Shown piece by piece: positions 33,113 through 40,089 of a stretch of 43,917 nt of DNA. Source of the stretch: Flavobacteriales bacterium (GTDB lineage: Bacteria > Bacteroidota > Bacteroidia > CAIKAF01); assembly GCA_025451295.1 (NCBI GenBank), contig JANWKQ010000044.1:1-43917 (forward strand), written 5' to 3'. Position 1 is the first letter of the stretch; every line of letters starts with the position of its first letter. The notes under the pieces were generated by a model. That model did not search any database. It was not told the origin of the DNA and saw only the letters and a program-made list of their open reading frames with translations. The translations under genes were made by a program, and so were the position numbers.

Positions 33113-34834
33113 CTAAAAGGTATAAGTCCCATCCACCACAGATTCCTTTATATTTTCTAGATAATTCAACATCCTACCATCATCATTAGGATCGTTTTGC
33201 ATTTTAAGTTTCTGATTCGTAATGATCTGGTTCATGATCTTGGAGGCATTGGCCTGGTCGCCAAGTTTCCCAAAATTAGCAGCAATATACATCCAGTAAA
33301 AATCCCGCTTGATCACCGAAGGAGAATAAGCATCATTCAATTTTGTCAATATTTTTTTGGCTTCACTCTTTTTTCCATCGGCAATCAGGAATTTTACTTT
33401 CACCCCGATATCCATTACCATGGCATTTGTAAGACGCTGATGGCTTTCAGAAAAATGATCCTTGAACTGCGAATAGTCCGATATGATATAATCTTTATCC
33501 CAGATCTCATTGAGTCGTAAAGCTATGTCCTGACCACTCTTTCCAACCTGCTTGATCCATGTTCCCTGAATCTCTTTTTCGAATAAATTATCAAAATAAT
33601 AAGAAGTTGTCGTAAAGCAGATGGGTCTTTTACCGGCATTTGAATACATAATATCCAACAGGATGATATCCCCCCGTAACAAGTAATTGCTAAAGTCGGC
33701 GGTATACTCTTTACTATCCATCTCAAAACTTACGATTCCACCGGAAATAGTGTTGGACCCTTTTACAGAAAAATCCTTCTTCAAAAAATCGTTGAACTCG
33801 CGAGACCTCAATTTGATTTCTTTATTTTCAATCACCACAGATGCAAAGTTTTCCTCGAATAACGTTTTCTCACTGATAGAAAAATCGACAACTCCATATT
33901 TTCTGTTCATACTGGCATAATCGGGTATATTAAGTAAACTTATATTCAATATCGCTACATCCTTTCTTACACCCAGCCAATGTTGTACATACCAGAGTGG
34001 GTAGGTATCATTATCTCCATAGGTAAAAAGAATGGCATTAGGTGGACAGTTTTGCAGGGTGTATTTAGCAAAATCGAGAATATATGGATCATAGAGATCA
34101 GGTTCAAGGTATTTTAATGCTTCTTCTTTGCTATGATATAAATACATCCTCATATAAATGTCCATCACATCATTGGCATATTGCATTGACAGAGATCCGA
34201 TAAAAGTTTCGAAAGAGGGATTTTGAGCTTTCATACGTTTGTTGATCACGGATACCTTGTCATGTCTTCTTTTAATTTCAATAAGATCATCTCCACTAAA
34301 AACTTTAGGATATTGTGTGCCACCCAATAGATCGGCCGGCAGATAATCCCCATATTGATTTCCAAATGCGGCTGATAATTGATTAAAATAGGCCTTGTTT
34401 AATGCGTAAAGCAAAGTATCGCTCAGAATGTTTTTGTCTCCCAGGCTATCTATGACGTCCTGGTACCAACCATCATATCCATACATGGGTGAAACGCGAT
34501 ACATATAGGGAACACGATCATCCTCGATCTCAAAAACATGAGGATTGAGTCTGGCAAATTCAGTAATTGGATCAAACCTAAGCACCTGCCATTTATTGGT
34601 CTTCTTCTCCCAGAAAAGAAATGATCTTTTATTCTCATCGTTATCCGTTTCCACAAATTGAACATACCAGCCATCCGTTTTTTTAGCAAAACTTATGAAT
34701 CCTTCCTTCGCGTTTAGTGATTCAGAATATAGTTTGAAAAATTTATCATGTACCTTGGCGTAATCCGGATGAGCATACTGCGAAAAACAAACTGAAGTAG
34801 TGAAAATTAGAAAAATAAATAGAAATTTTTTCAT
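33113..34834 (-). CDS. Secreted protein resembling the C-terminal region of DUF2723 membrane proteins
   Basis: 573 aa with signal peptide KKFLFIFLIFTTSVCFSQ and no later membrane segment. Residues ~285-330 contain CPPNAILFTYGDNDTYPLWY followed by DVAILNISLLN. In the Bacteroidota DUF2723 family (O-mannosyltransferase-like membrane proteins) this motif lies in the soluble domain after the transmembrane helices. A later GKRPICFTTT...EIQGTWIKQVG matches the next conserved block. The N-terminal ~230 residues show no family I know, and helical TPR-like residues end the protein. It thus looks like a free secreted version of that domain. It is convergent with the barrel receptor and has a TATATTTG box 25 nt before its ATG. 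The DUF2723 relation is by eye but on two separate blocks. Confidence 0.7.
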   Translation of the reverse strand: MKKFLFIFLIFTTSVCFSQYAHPDYAKVHDKFFKLYSESLNAKEGFISFAKKTDGWYVQFVETDNDENKRSFLFWEKKTNKWQVLRFDPITEFARLNPHVFEIEDDRVPYMYRVSPMYGYDGWYQDVIDSLGDKNILSDTLLYALNKAYFNQLSAAFGNQYGDYLPADLLGGTQYPKVFSGDDLIEIKRRHDKVSVINKRMKAQNPSFETFIGSLSMQYANDVMDIYMRMYLYHSKEEALKYLEPDLYDPYILDFAKYTLQNCPPNAILFTYGDNDTYPLWYVQHWLGVRKDVAILNISLLNIPDYASMNRKYGVVDFSISEKTLFEENFASVVIENKEIKLRSREFNDFLKKDFSVKGSNTISGGIVSFEMDSKEYTADFSNYLLRGDIILLDIMYSNAGKRPICFTTTSYYFDNLFEKEIQGTWIKQVGKSGQDIALRLNEIWDKDYIISDYSQFKDHFSESHQRLTNAMVMDIGVKVKFLIADGKKSEAKKILTKLNDAYSPSVIKRDFYWMYIAANFGKLGDQANASKIMNQIITNQKLKMQNDPNDDGRMLNYLENIKESVVDGTYTF

Positions 34835-34859
34835 AATCTCTCGCAGAAAAGGTGATAAC

Positions 34860-34867
34860 CAAATATA
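34860..34867 (-). promoter_or_regulatory. -7 promoter box for the DUF2723-C-like gene
   Basis: TATATTTG on the minus strand fits TAnnTTTG, 25 nt before the ATG at 34834. Confidence 0.6.
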
Positions 34868-34880
34868 CTACTTTTTCCCT

Positions 34881-34929
34881 AAACGTAGCCGGCTTCTACG
34901 TTTGAATTGGCGGGGAGCTCCGCTCCCCG
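34881..34929. repeat. Two perfect tandem hairpins after the NadR-like gene
   Basis: AAACGTAG/CTACGTTT (34881-34888 and 34896-34903, 8 bp) and CGGGGAGC/GCTCCCCG (34911-34918 and 34922-34929, 8 bp, 3-nt loop) stand side by side. Neither has a T run on the minus strand, so ordinary termination is doubtful. They resemble REP-like palindromes more than terminators. Confidence 0.55.
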
Positions 34930-34951
34930 ATTACTGGCGACTTCGCTAAGA

Positions 34952-35491
34952 TTAAATGAACGTTTTAATAATACTGATTGAAAATTTGAGTCTTTCTTCC
35001 AATCCTCCCTGCACAATGGTATAGGATTTTTTTAAATCATTCAAATGTTGAATGTATAGATCAAATAACCGATCCCTGTCACCCGGATTTTCTCGCTGGG
35101 GATCTGGTTGCCAGGCAATATCAGGTTTCATCAATAAATAATGATCATAGTCGGACTGCAGGATCCCTTCTAGAATGAGTTGATCACATTCCCGGTATTT
35201 TTCGTCGGCCCAGATCTTTGTATTGATAAGTTCCGTATCAAAAAAAATAATATCAACTTCGTTTTTGATGGCGTCCACGGTTATTTTTTTTTCGATGTCC
35301 ATTTGTCCGCGGGCTATACTAAGAATATCCTGGTAAGTATAAGGTCTATCGAGATGGTTGAGGTATTCTCTTCCGAATTCCGGTACTACCCAACCATCGA
35401 AAAACCTGGCCAGGTATTCGGAGGTAAAGCTTTTTCCAGATGATTCAGGTCCGGTTACGGCAATTTTGACAATTTTATTTTCTTTCGCCAT
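34952..35491 (-). CDS. NadR-like nicotinamide riboside kinase (AAA ATPase fold)
   Basis: This is a P-loop kinase that probably phosphorylates nicotinamide riboside to NMN, trapping what PnuC imports. The ORF track starts at 35575, inside pnuC; I use ATG 35491 (MAKENKIVKIAV), which gives 179 aa. The Walker A is GPESSGKS at residues 16-23, followed by the NadR-type sequence FDGWVVPEFGREYL. DIIFFDTELINTKIW is the Walker-B-like block, and the family-typical KPDIAWQPDPQRENPGDRDRLFDLY follows. It is only the kinase part: the helix-turn-helix and nucleotidyltransferase domains of enterobacterial NadR are missing. It overlaps pnuC by 37 nt, which strongly ties the two in one pathway. Confidence 0.88.
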   Translation of the reverse strand: MAKENKIVKIAVTGPESSGKSFTSEYLARFFDGWVVPEFGREYLNHLDRPYTYQDILSIARGQMDIEKKITVDAIKNEVDIIFFDTELINTKIWADEKYRECDQLILEGILQSDYDHYLLMKPDIAWQPDPQRENPGDRDRLFDLYIQHLNDLKKSYTIVQGGLEERLKFSISIIKTFI

Positions 35492-36057
35492 TGAATAATT
35501 CCGTAAACACAAATGAAACAATAAATAACATACAAAACCGCAGTAAGTATATATCCTTTCCGCCAGAACAGCCAAATCCCCACTCCATCGGCAAAAAGAA
35601 ATAAATACCAGTTATCAATTTTCTTTTTGGCTTCGAGCCAGGTAGCTACCAGAGAAAAACCGGTGACAAAAGAATCCACATATGGATAATCGGCATTGGT
35701 AAATTTATCGAAACAGAAACCACCAATAAAAAAATATTGCAGACACAGGGTAATATAAATAAAAACGGTAAACGGACTCGCTTTCGAAATGCGCAACACT
35801 TCCTTTTTGGGTTTAATAACCCCTGTCCACATCAAATATCCATAGACCGACATTCCCACATAGAACACACTTAAAATGGCATCCTGGTAGAGCCGTCCGT
35901 CAAACATGACCCAGGTATAGGCAACGGAGCTGATACCCCCAAACAACCAGCAGATCTTTTTTTCGAAGGATGCAAAAATGGGAAACAATAATCCGGATAC
36001 CATGGCAACCACCTCTATCCAGGTAGTTTTTAATAGTTGTTGCCAAATCTCTTGCAT
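35455..36057 (-). CDS. pnuC: Nicotinamide riboside transporter PnuC
   Basis: Inner-membrane facilitator for nicotinamide riboside, 200 aa with about seven hydrophobic segments, as usual for the family. The sequence NWYLFLFADGVGIWLFWRKG followed by YVIYCFICVYGIIQWRK is the PnuC C-terminal signature. The aromatic residues that line the substrate path are in these helices. The downstream kinase gene starts inside it (overlap 35455-35491), so import and phosphorylation are coupled. PnuC homologues can also carry thiamin (PnuT) or riboflavin (PnuX), but the NadR-like partner favours nicotinamide riboside. No riboswitch-like leader is seen; the lipoprotein gene precedes it by 45 nt. Confidence 0.92.
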   Translation of the reverse strand: MQEIWQQLLKTTWIEVVAMVSGLLFPIFASFEKKICWLFGGISSVAYTWVMFDGRLYQDAILSVFYVGMSVYGYLMWTGVIKPKKEVLRISKASPFTVFIYITLCLQYFFIGGFCFDKFTNADYPYVDSFVTGFSLVATWLEAKKKIDNWYLFLFADGVGIWLFWRKGYILTAVLYVIYCFICVYGIIQWRKKIKLSKLP

Positions 36058-36102
36058 TGAGGTTAAAGATAAGGAAAAAGTGGGAGGGTAGAATTTCTAA
36101 AT

Positions 36103-36546
36103 TTAATCATTAACTACATACCAATTGGATTCAAGTTTAAAATCATTACCTCCCTGTTCGACTTTATTATCAAGCCACTCAATGGATATTGAATCATTGG
36201 TATACACAATTGCGGAATAGTGATCCAGTAGGCCCCTGTCCATGTAATAGGTGATCATGAGGTTTTCAACATTGAGGGTGTCGAGTTGTCGGTTCTTGTA
36301 AAATCTACCACTGATATAGAATCCTTGATCAAATGGATATTTAAATCCAGATGGGAAACTGTTGTTGCCAATGTTGTATTTCTTATTGCCGTGTAGCAAT
36401 ATATCCTCAGTAAGATTCTTTAACTTATCTTGATTTTTGCTCCACTGTTTTTTCCAATCAATTTTTCGAAATTCAAAAGGGTGGCATGAAGTGAGCAGAA
36501 CTATAAAAATAAAAAGTGTCAAACATGTATATTGATTCCTTTTCAT
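36103..36546 (-). CDS. Small hypothetical lipoprotein
   Basis: Function unknown. The 147-aa product has an N-terminal lipoprotein signal (MKRNQYTCLTLFIFIVLLTSC), with cysteine 21 in the lipobox LLTSC. The mature part is short, with many aromatic and charged residues (RKIDWKKQWSKNQ; SISIEWLDNKVEQGG), and no recognised domain. It lies 21 nt after the GlmU-like gene and 45 nt before pnuC, on the same strand, and is probably co-transcribed with them. It could be an envelope accessory protein of either neighbour. Confidence 0.6.
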   Translation of the reverse strand: MKRNQYTCLTLFIFIVLLTSCHPFEFRKIDWKKQWSKNQDKLKNLTEDILLHGNKKYNIGNNSFPSGFKYPFDQGFYISGRFYKNRQLDTLNVENLMITYYMDRGLLDHYSAIVYTNDSISIEWLDNKVEQGGNDFKLESNWYVVND

Positions 36547-36567
36547 TTACCAGTAATAATTTATAAT

Positions 36568-37770
36568 CTAACCCGGGTATTCCAGACAGTAGAGATGCTT
36601 AAAGATCGACTGTTCCTCGTCATCAAAAACCATGTTCCGTCTTTCGTACACGAGTTTCGCGGTTGTAATCGCATCATTCAATTTATAAGGTGCAAAACCA
36701 GCCGCACCACCCCAGCTAAAGGAAGGAATATAGTTGCGGGGAAATCCATCACCAAAAATGTTAGCACTTACACCTATCACAGTACCCGTATTGAACATGG
36801 TGTTGATACCGCATTTAGAATGATCACCCATGATGAGTCCGCAAAACTGCAGACCCGTTTTTACAAAAGACTTTTTACCATAATGCCAGAGTTTTACTTC
36901 CGCATAGGTATTTTTTAAATTGGAGTTATTGGTGTCGGCCCCCAGGTTGCACCATTCACCAATGACTGAGTTGCCAAGGAACCCATCGTGTGCCTTACTG
37001 CTATATCCAAAGAAAACAGAATTATTTACCTCTCCTCCTACTTTACAATGTGGACCAATACTGGTTGGTCCGTAGATCTTAGCGCCCATTTTTAATTGGG
37101 AATGACCACCCAGGAAAAAAGGTCCGCGTACCATAGAACCTTCCATGATCTCAGAATCTGCAGCCAGGTAAATAGGGCCGGCTGTGGTATTTAATGTACA
37201 ACCATCCTGCACCAGGGCTCCATCTTCCATAAAAACCAATGTGGAATCGCCGATCACCGTTACTCCCGAATGATTACTATCCATCCAGTCATTTGAATCC
37301 CTCTCTGGCACCAGCAAATCAAAATCTTTTGCTAACTCTTTACCGCATAAGGAGAATATATCCCAGATATTGCGAAGACATTCAACATTGCCTTTGTATT
37401 CGACTATTTCAAAGGGCTCCATATTGCATTCATCAAACTCAGCCTTCAACTGCTCCGTAAAGATCCCTGCCAGCCATTCGCCATCTTTAAACAACATCTG
37501 GTCCACCTTCAGATCTTTTACCGCGGCAACAATTTCTACATCCGGCAAAACACAGGAATTAATGCAGAGGTTTTCTCCTTTTATGTGCAATGGGAATTTC
37601 CCTTCGAGATAGTGTTCTGTATAATTGGATGACTTTTTTTCGCCCAGGTATTTATGCCATTTCCCCCGAATGGTAAGTATGCCCATACGAATATCGGATA
37701 TCGGTCGGGTAAAGGTGAAGGGGCGAAGATTGGTGACTATTTCGGCGTCATCGAAGAAGACCAGGTTCAT
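36568..37770 (-). CDS. GlmU-like protein: degenerate nucleotidyltransferase plus left-handed beta-helix
   Basis: 400 aa in the Bacteroidota GlmU-like family. In true GlmU, the N-terminal domain makes UDP-GlcNAc and the beta-helix acetylates glucosamine-1-phosphate. Here the N-terminal region (residues 1-~150) has FDDAEIVTNLRPFTFTRPISDIRMG, but not the LAAGxGTRM nucleotide loop. Uridylyl transfer by the classical mechanism is therefore doubtful. Residues ~165-365 form a hexapeptide-repeat beta-helix (GDSTLVFMEDGALVQDGC, GPTSIGPHCKVGGEV, NTMFNTGTVIGVSANIFG). It probably acts in cell-envelope sugar metabolism, but the substrate is unknown. It is the first gene of the minus-strand unit running towards pnuC. 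Confidence 0.82.
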   Translation of the reverse strand: MNLVFFDDAEIVTNLRPFTFTRPISDIRMGILTIRGKWHKYLGEKKSSNYTEHYLEGKFPLHIKGENLCINSCVLPDVEIVAAVKDLKVDQMLFKDGEWLAGIFTEQLKAEFDECNMEPFEIVEYKGNVECLRNIWDIFSLCGKELAKDFDLLVPERDSNDWMDSNHSGVTVIGDSTLVFMEDGALVQDGCTLNTTAGPIYLAADSEIMEGSMVRGPFFLGGHSQLKMGAKIYGPTSIGPHCKVGGEVNNSVFFGYSSKAHDGFLGNSVIGEWCNLGADTNNSNLKNTYAEVKLWHYGKKSFVKTGLQFCGLIMGDHSKCGINTMFNTGTVIGVSANIFGDGFPRNYIPSFSWGGAAGFAPYKLNDAITTAKLVYERRNMVFDDEEQSIFKHLYCLEYPG

Positions 37771-37786
37771 GAGATGGTATTTGTAT

Positions 37787-37794
37787 CAAAAATA
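37787..37794 (-). promoter_or_regulatory. -7 promoter box for the GlmU-like operon
   Basis: TATTTTTG on the minus strand fits TAnnTTTG, 16 nt before the ATG at 37770. Confidence 0.55.
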
Positions 37795-37822
37795 CGAATT
37801 AATTGTAGAGGTTTCTCATGGT

Positions 37823-37877
37823 CGCCTTCGGCGCCGCTTATTTTTCCCGAAGAATTCGCAGAACGAAGCGGAGTGAC
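37823..37877. other. GC-rich structured island between two genes
   Basis: Includes a short CGCC-TTC-GGCG hairpin and the repeat-like GAACGAAGCGGAGTGAC. It lies in the 178-nt spacer between the GlmU-like gene and the L31 gene and has no ORF. It resembles the other GC-rich islands at 1133 and 8886 in character only. Confidence 0.35.
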
Positions 37878-37896
37878 AAAAACTGTAGGAAACAAA

Positions 37897-37927
37897 AAAG
37901 CCCTCCCGGTTGAACGGAAGGGGCTTT
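37897..37927 (-). terminator. Rho-independent terminator of the L31 gene
   Basis: AAAGCCCTCCCG and CGGAAGGGGCTTT pair with a small bulge. On the minus strand the stem is followed by TTTTTTGTTT. It lies 22 nt after the stop codon of the L31 gene. Confidence 0.85.
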
Positions 37928-37948
37928 CGAATAAATATCTGAGATCGA

Positions 37949-38218
37949 TTATTTTGTCGTTTTTTTATCGATATGCTTTTTATAACGGGTGGTGAATTTA
38001 TCCACACGACCGGCAGTGTCAATCAACTTCATCTTACCAGTAAAATATGGATGAGAAGTATTCGATATCTCCACCTTGAACAATGGATATTCAGTTCCAT
38101 CTTCCCAAACAATGGTATCTTTTGTATTTACACAAGACTTGGTAACAAAAGAATAGTCATTCGACACATCTTTAAAAACTACCAGTCTGTATTCCTTTGG
38201 GTGAATTCCGTCTTTCAT
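37949..38218 (-). CDS. rpmE2: 50S ribosomal protein L31, type B
   Basis: Large-subunit ribosomal protein, 89 aa. [29 protein letters not shown] is the type B start, and [27 protein letters not shown] is the conserved L31 block. The paired zinc cysteines (CxxC) of type A are absent, with only one cysteine in VTKSC, so this is the zinc-free form. The usual type B length of 80-90 aa fits. It has its own promoter and terminator. Whether a type A copy exists elsewhere in the genome cannot be seen. Confidence 0.97.
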   Translation of the reverse strand: MKDGIHPKEYRLVVFKDVSNDYSFVTKSCVNTKDTIVWEDGTEYPLFKVEISNTSHPYFTGKMKLIDTAGRVDKFTTRYKKHIDKKTTK

Positions 38219-38294
38219 TTACTCGTAATTATTTTATTTAACATTAATGAACTCGTGCTTTCACTTCGTTCAGGTCTTTCGTTTTTTCGAGCCG

Positions 38295-38302
38295 CAAATA
38301 TA
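38295..38302 (-). promoter_or_regulatory. -7 promoter box for rpmE2
   Basis: TATATTTG fits TAnnTTTG, 76 nt before the ATG at 38218. The leader is long for this window, so leader-based control of the ribosomal gene is possible but unproven. Confidence 0.5.
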
Positions 38303-38327
38303 CTCAATATTTCCGAACCTGCAAGGC

Positions 38328-38831
38328 TTATTGGACATTTTCAGGCTCCAATAATTTCTTTAACCAGGTATCCTTTAATGGTTTTAACCATTTGGTTTTC
38401 AGTTCGTTTAAATTCTGTGCCGTATTGTCGAACACCTCACTGATAGACGATATTTCCCCGTTTTCTAAGGCCGTTTTCGCTTCCTGATAACTGTATAATT
38501 GGACCCCATTATCCGTCCAAACCGCCGAAATAAGCCGATTAGTAAAGTTAGTCCCTAAGTCTTTCTGAAGATCCAATACAAATTTCATCGACTTATCGAT
38601 TGAACAACCTGATGCCGCTTCCACCTGCTCATCCAACACGAGGATGATAAAATGATCCAGTTCTATATGGATATCCGCCATTAACTCATGACCATGCGCC
38701 GCCCAGGAGGATGTAAATTCCTTTCCTTTCGATAAGATCATACCTTTCTCCTCAGCAGAAAGTTTCCTATCCGCTTGGTAGATCCAAACCCTTGAATGAT
38801 CCGGAAATTTTATGTGATCCAACTTTATCAT
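38328..38831 (-). CDS. Conserved Bacteroidota protein of unknown function (often misnamed ABC transporter ATPase)
   Basis: 167 aa, cytosolic, function unknown. The start HIKFPDHSRVWIYQADRKLSAEE and the GCSIDKSMKFVLDL block identify a Bacteroidota family that databases often call ABC transporter ATPase. I reject that label because neither a Walker A loop nor the LSGGQ signature is present. The central part (SSWAAHGHELMADIHIELDHFIILVLDE) is beta-rich. Its start overlaps the stop of the upstream CCG Fe-S gene by ATGA, so the two are translated together. A role in assembly or use of that Fe-S complex is inference. Confidence 0.75.
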   Translation of the reverse strand: MIKLDHIKFPDHSRVWIYQADRKLSAEEKGMILSKGKEFTSSWAAHGHELMADIHIELDHFIILVLDEQVEAASGCSIDKSMKFVLDLQKDLGTNFTNRLISAVWTDNGVQLYSYQEAKTALENGEISSISEVFDNTAQNLNELKTKWLKPLKDTWLKKLLEPENVQ

Positions 38832-39622
38832 AATTCATTAGCCTGCGCAATAAGCTCAGCCATATCGTAAACCTTCACAGTTGCTTCTTTTTCAAAATGT
38901 TTAACACCATCTGTAAGCATCGTATTGCAAAAGGGACAACCCACCGCAATAATATCCGGATTGGTGCCCATGGCTTCCTCAGCCCTTTCTACATTTACTT
39001 CCTTATTGCCTTTTTCCGCTTCCTTGAACATTTGTGCACCACCGGCTCCACAACAAAGACCTTTTGCCTTCGATCTTTTCATTTCAGTCAGTTCGGCATC
39101 CAGTTTCGAGATCACATCACGCGGTGCTTCATATACCCCATTTGCTCTTCCCAAATAACATGGATCATGATAAGTGATCTTCTTCCCCTTGAAAGATCCA
39201 CCCGCCACTTTTAATTTCCCTTCATCCATAAGTTGCTGTAACAATTGTGAATGATGCACTACTTCATACGTTCCTCCCAATTCAGGATATTCGTTTTTTA
39301 AAGTATTAAAGCAATGTGGACATGCGGCTACAATTTTTTTTACGCCATACATATTCAGCACCTGGATATTTTGTAAGGCCTGCATCTGGAAATAAAATTC
39401 ATTGCCCGCCCGTTTTGCAGGATCACCGGTGCAGCTTTCTTCCGTTCCAAGAATTGCATATTTTAATCCTACATGATGCAGGATCTTTACTACCGCTTTG
39501 GTAACCTTTTTAGCACGGTCATCAAAACTTCCGGCACAACCCACCCAAAACAGAATATCCGCCGTTTCGCCGGCGGCTGCTAATGCTGCCATGGTAGGAA
39601 CTTTTATGGGAGTGGTGCTCAT
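38828..39622 (-). CDS. CCG-domain Fe-S protein (HdrB-like subunit)
   Basis: 264 aa with two cysteine-rich CCG domains, as in heterodisulfide reductase subunit B, GlpC-type and LutA-type proteins. The motifs are WVGCAGSFDDR, ACPHCFNTLKNEYP, YHDPCYLGR, GLCCGAGGAQMF and VGCPFCNTMLTDG. These domains bind non-classical Fe-S clusters or transfer electrons between a flavoprotein and quinone or thiol. It has no membrane segment. With the membrane 4Fe-4S protein two genes upstream it would form the two halves of one oxidoreductase. A HAD gene lies between them. Partner and substrate are inferred only. Confidence 0.88.
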   Translation of the reverse strand: MSTTPIKVPTMAALAAAGETADILFWVGCAGSFDDRAKKVTKAVVKILHHVGLKYAILGTEESCTGDPAKRAGNEFYFQMQALQNIQVLNMYGVKKIVAACPHCFNTLKNEYPELGGTYEVVHHSQLLQQLMDEGKLKVAGGSFKGKKITYHDPCYLGRANGVYEAPRDVISKLDAELTEMKRSKAKGLCCGAGGAQMFKEAEKGNKEVNVERAEEAMGTNPDIIAVGCPFCNTMLTDGVKHFEKEATVKVYDMAELIAQANEL

Positions 39623-39633
39623 GTATTATTTGC

Positions 39634-40059
39634 TTAGTCTTCAAAAACTTCGATGGATACTTCTTTTTTTATCAGGTTCGTAAACTTACCATCATATCTG
39701 GTAGCTCGTACCATGTGATTATCGATCCAATGATAATTTCCACCTCTGGGTTTTCCCATCAGCAATCCATGATACCTGAATCCTTTATCCTGTAAATATT
39801 GTTCGGTGATCAAACGATGTTCTTCGGTTCTGGAAGTAAAAAAAGTGATGATATGTCCTTCATCATACCATTTGTTGATGATATCGATCGCTTCGGGATA
39901 TGCTTCAGCATCCACCATTCTTTCAGGCTCTTCATTTGGAATATCTTCGCAAACGGTTCCATCAATATCAATCAAAAAATTCTTGATCTCTGATGGTAAA
40001 ACCGGACTGATCTTTTTACCATTCTCTGTTAACGCTACCAATTGTTCTTCGTGACTCAT
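39634..40059 (-). CDS. HAD-superfamily phosphatase
   Basis: 141-aa HAD-fold phosphohydrolase, substrate unknown. Motif I is FLIDIDGTVCED (nucleophile and acid aspartates). Motif II is FFTSRT. The motif III/IV part is MGKPRGGNYHWIDNHMVRA, with the lysine and an acidic residue. There is no cap domain, consistent with a small substrate or protein target. Sequences of this type are sometimes annotated phosphoheptose isomerase, which the motifs do not support. The gene is inserted between the two Fe-S subunit genes, 11 nt and 30 nt away, in a single operon. Confidence 0.8.
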   Translation of the reverse strand: MSHEEQLVALTENGKKISPVLPSEIKNFLIDIDGTVCEDIPNEEPERMVDAEAYPEAIDIINKWYDEGHIITFFTSRTEEHRLITEQYLQDKGFRYHGLLMGKPRGGNYHWIDNHMVRATRYDGKFTNLIKKEVSIEVFED

Positions 40060-40089
40060 ACATTTTTGTTTTCGGTTATTACTTTTTCA

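Noticed and set aside
35492-35575. ORF-track start of the NadR-like kinase at 35575
   Set aside because: The added 28 residues are out-of-frame pnuC sequence and do not resemble the kinase family; ATG 35491 fits the family start.
38328-38831. ABC transporter ATPase label
   Set aside because: No Walker A, Walker B or LSGGQ motif is present.
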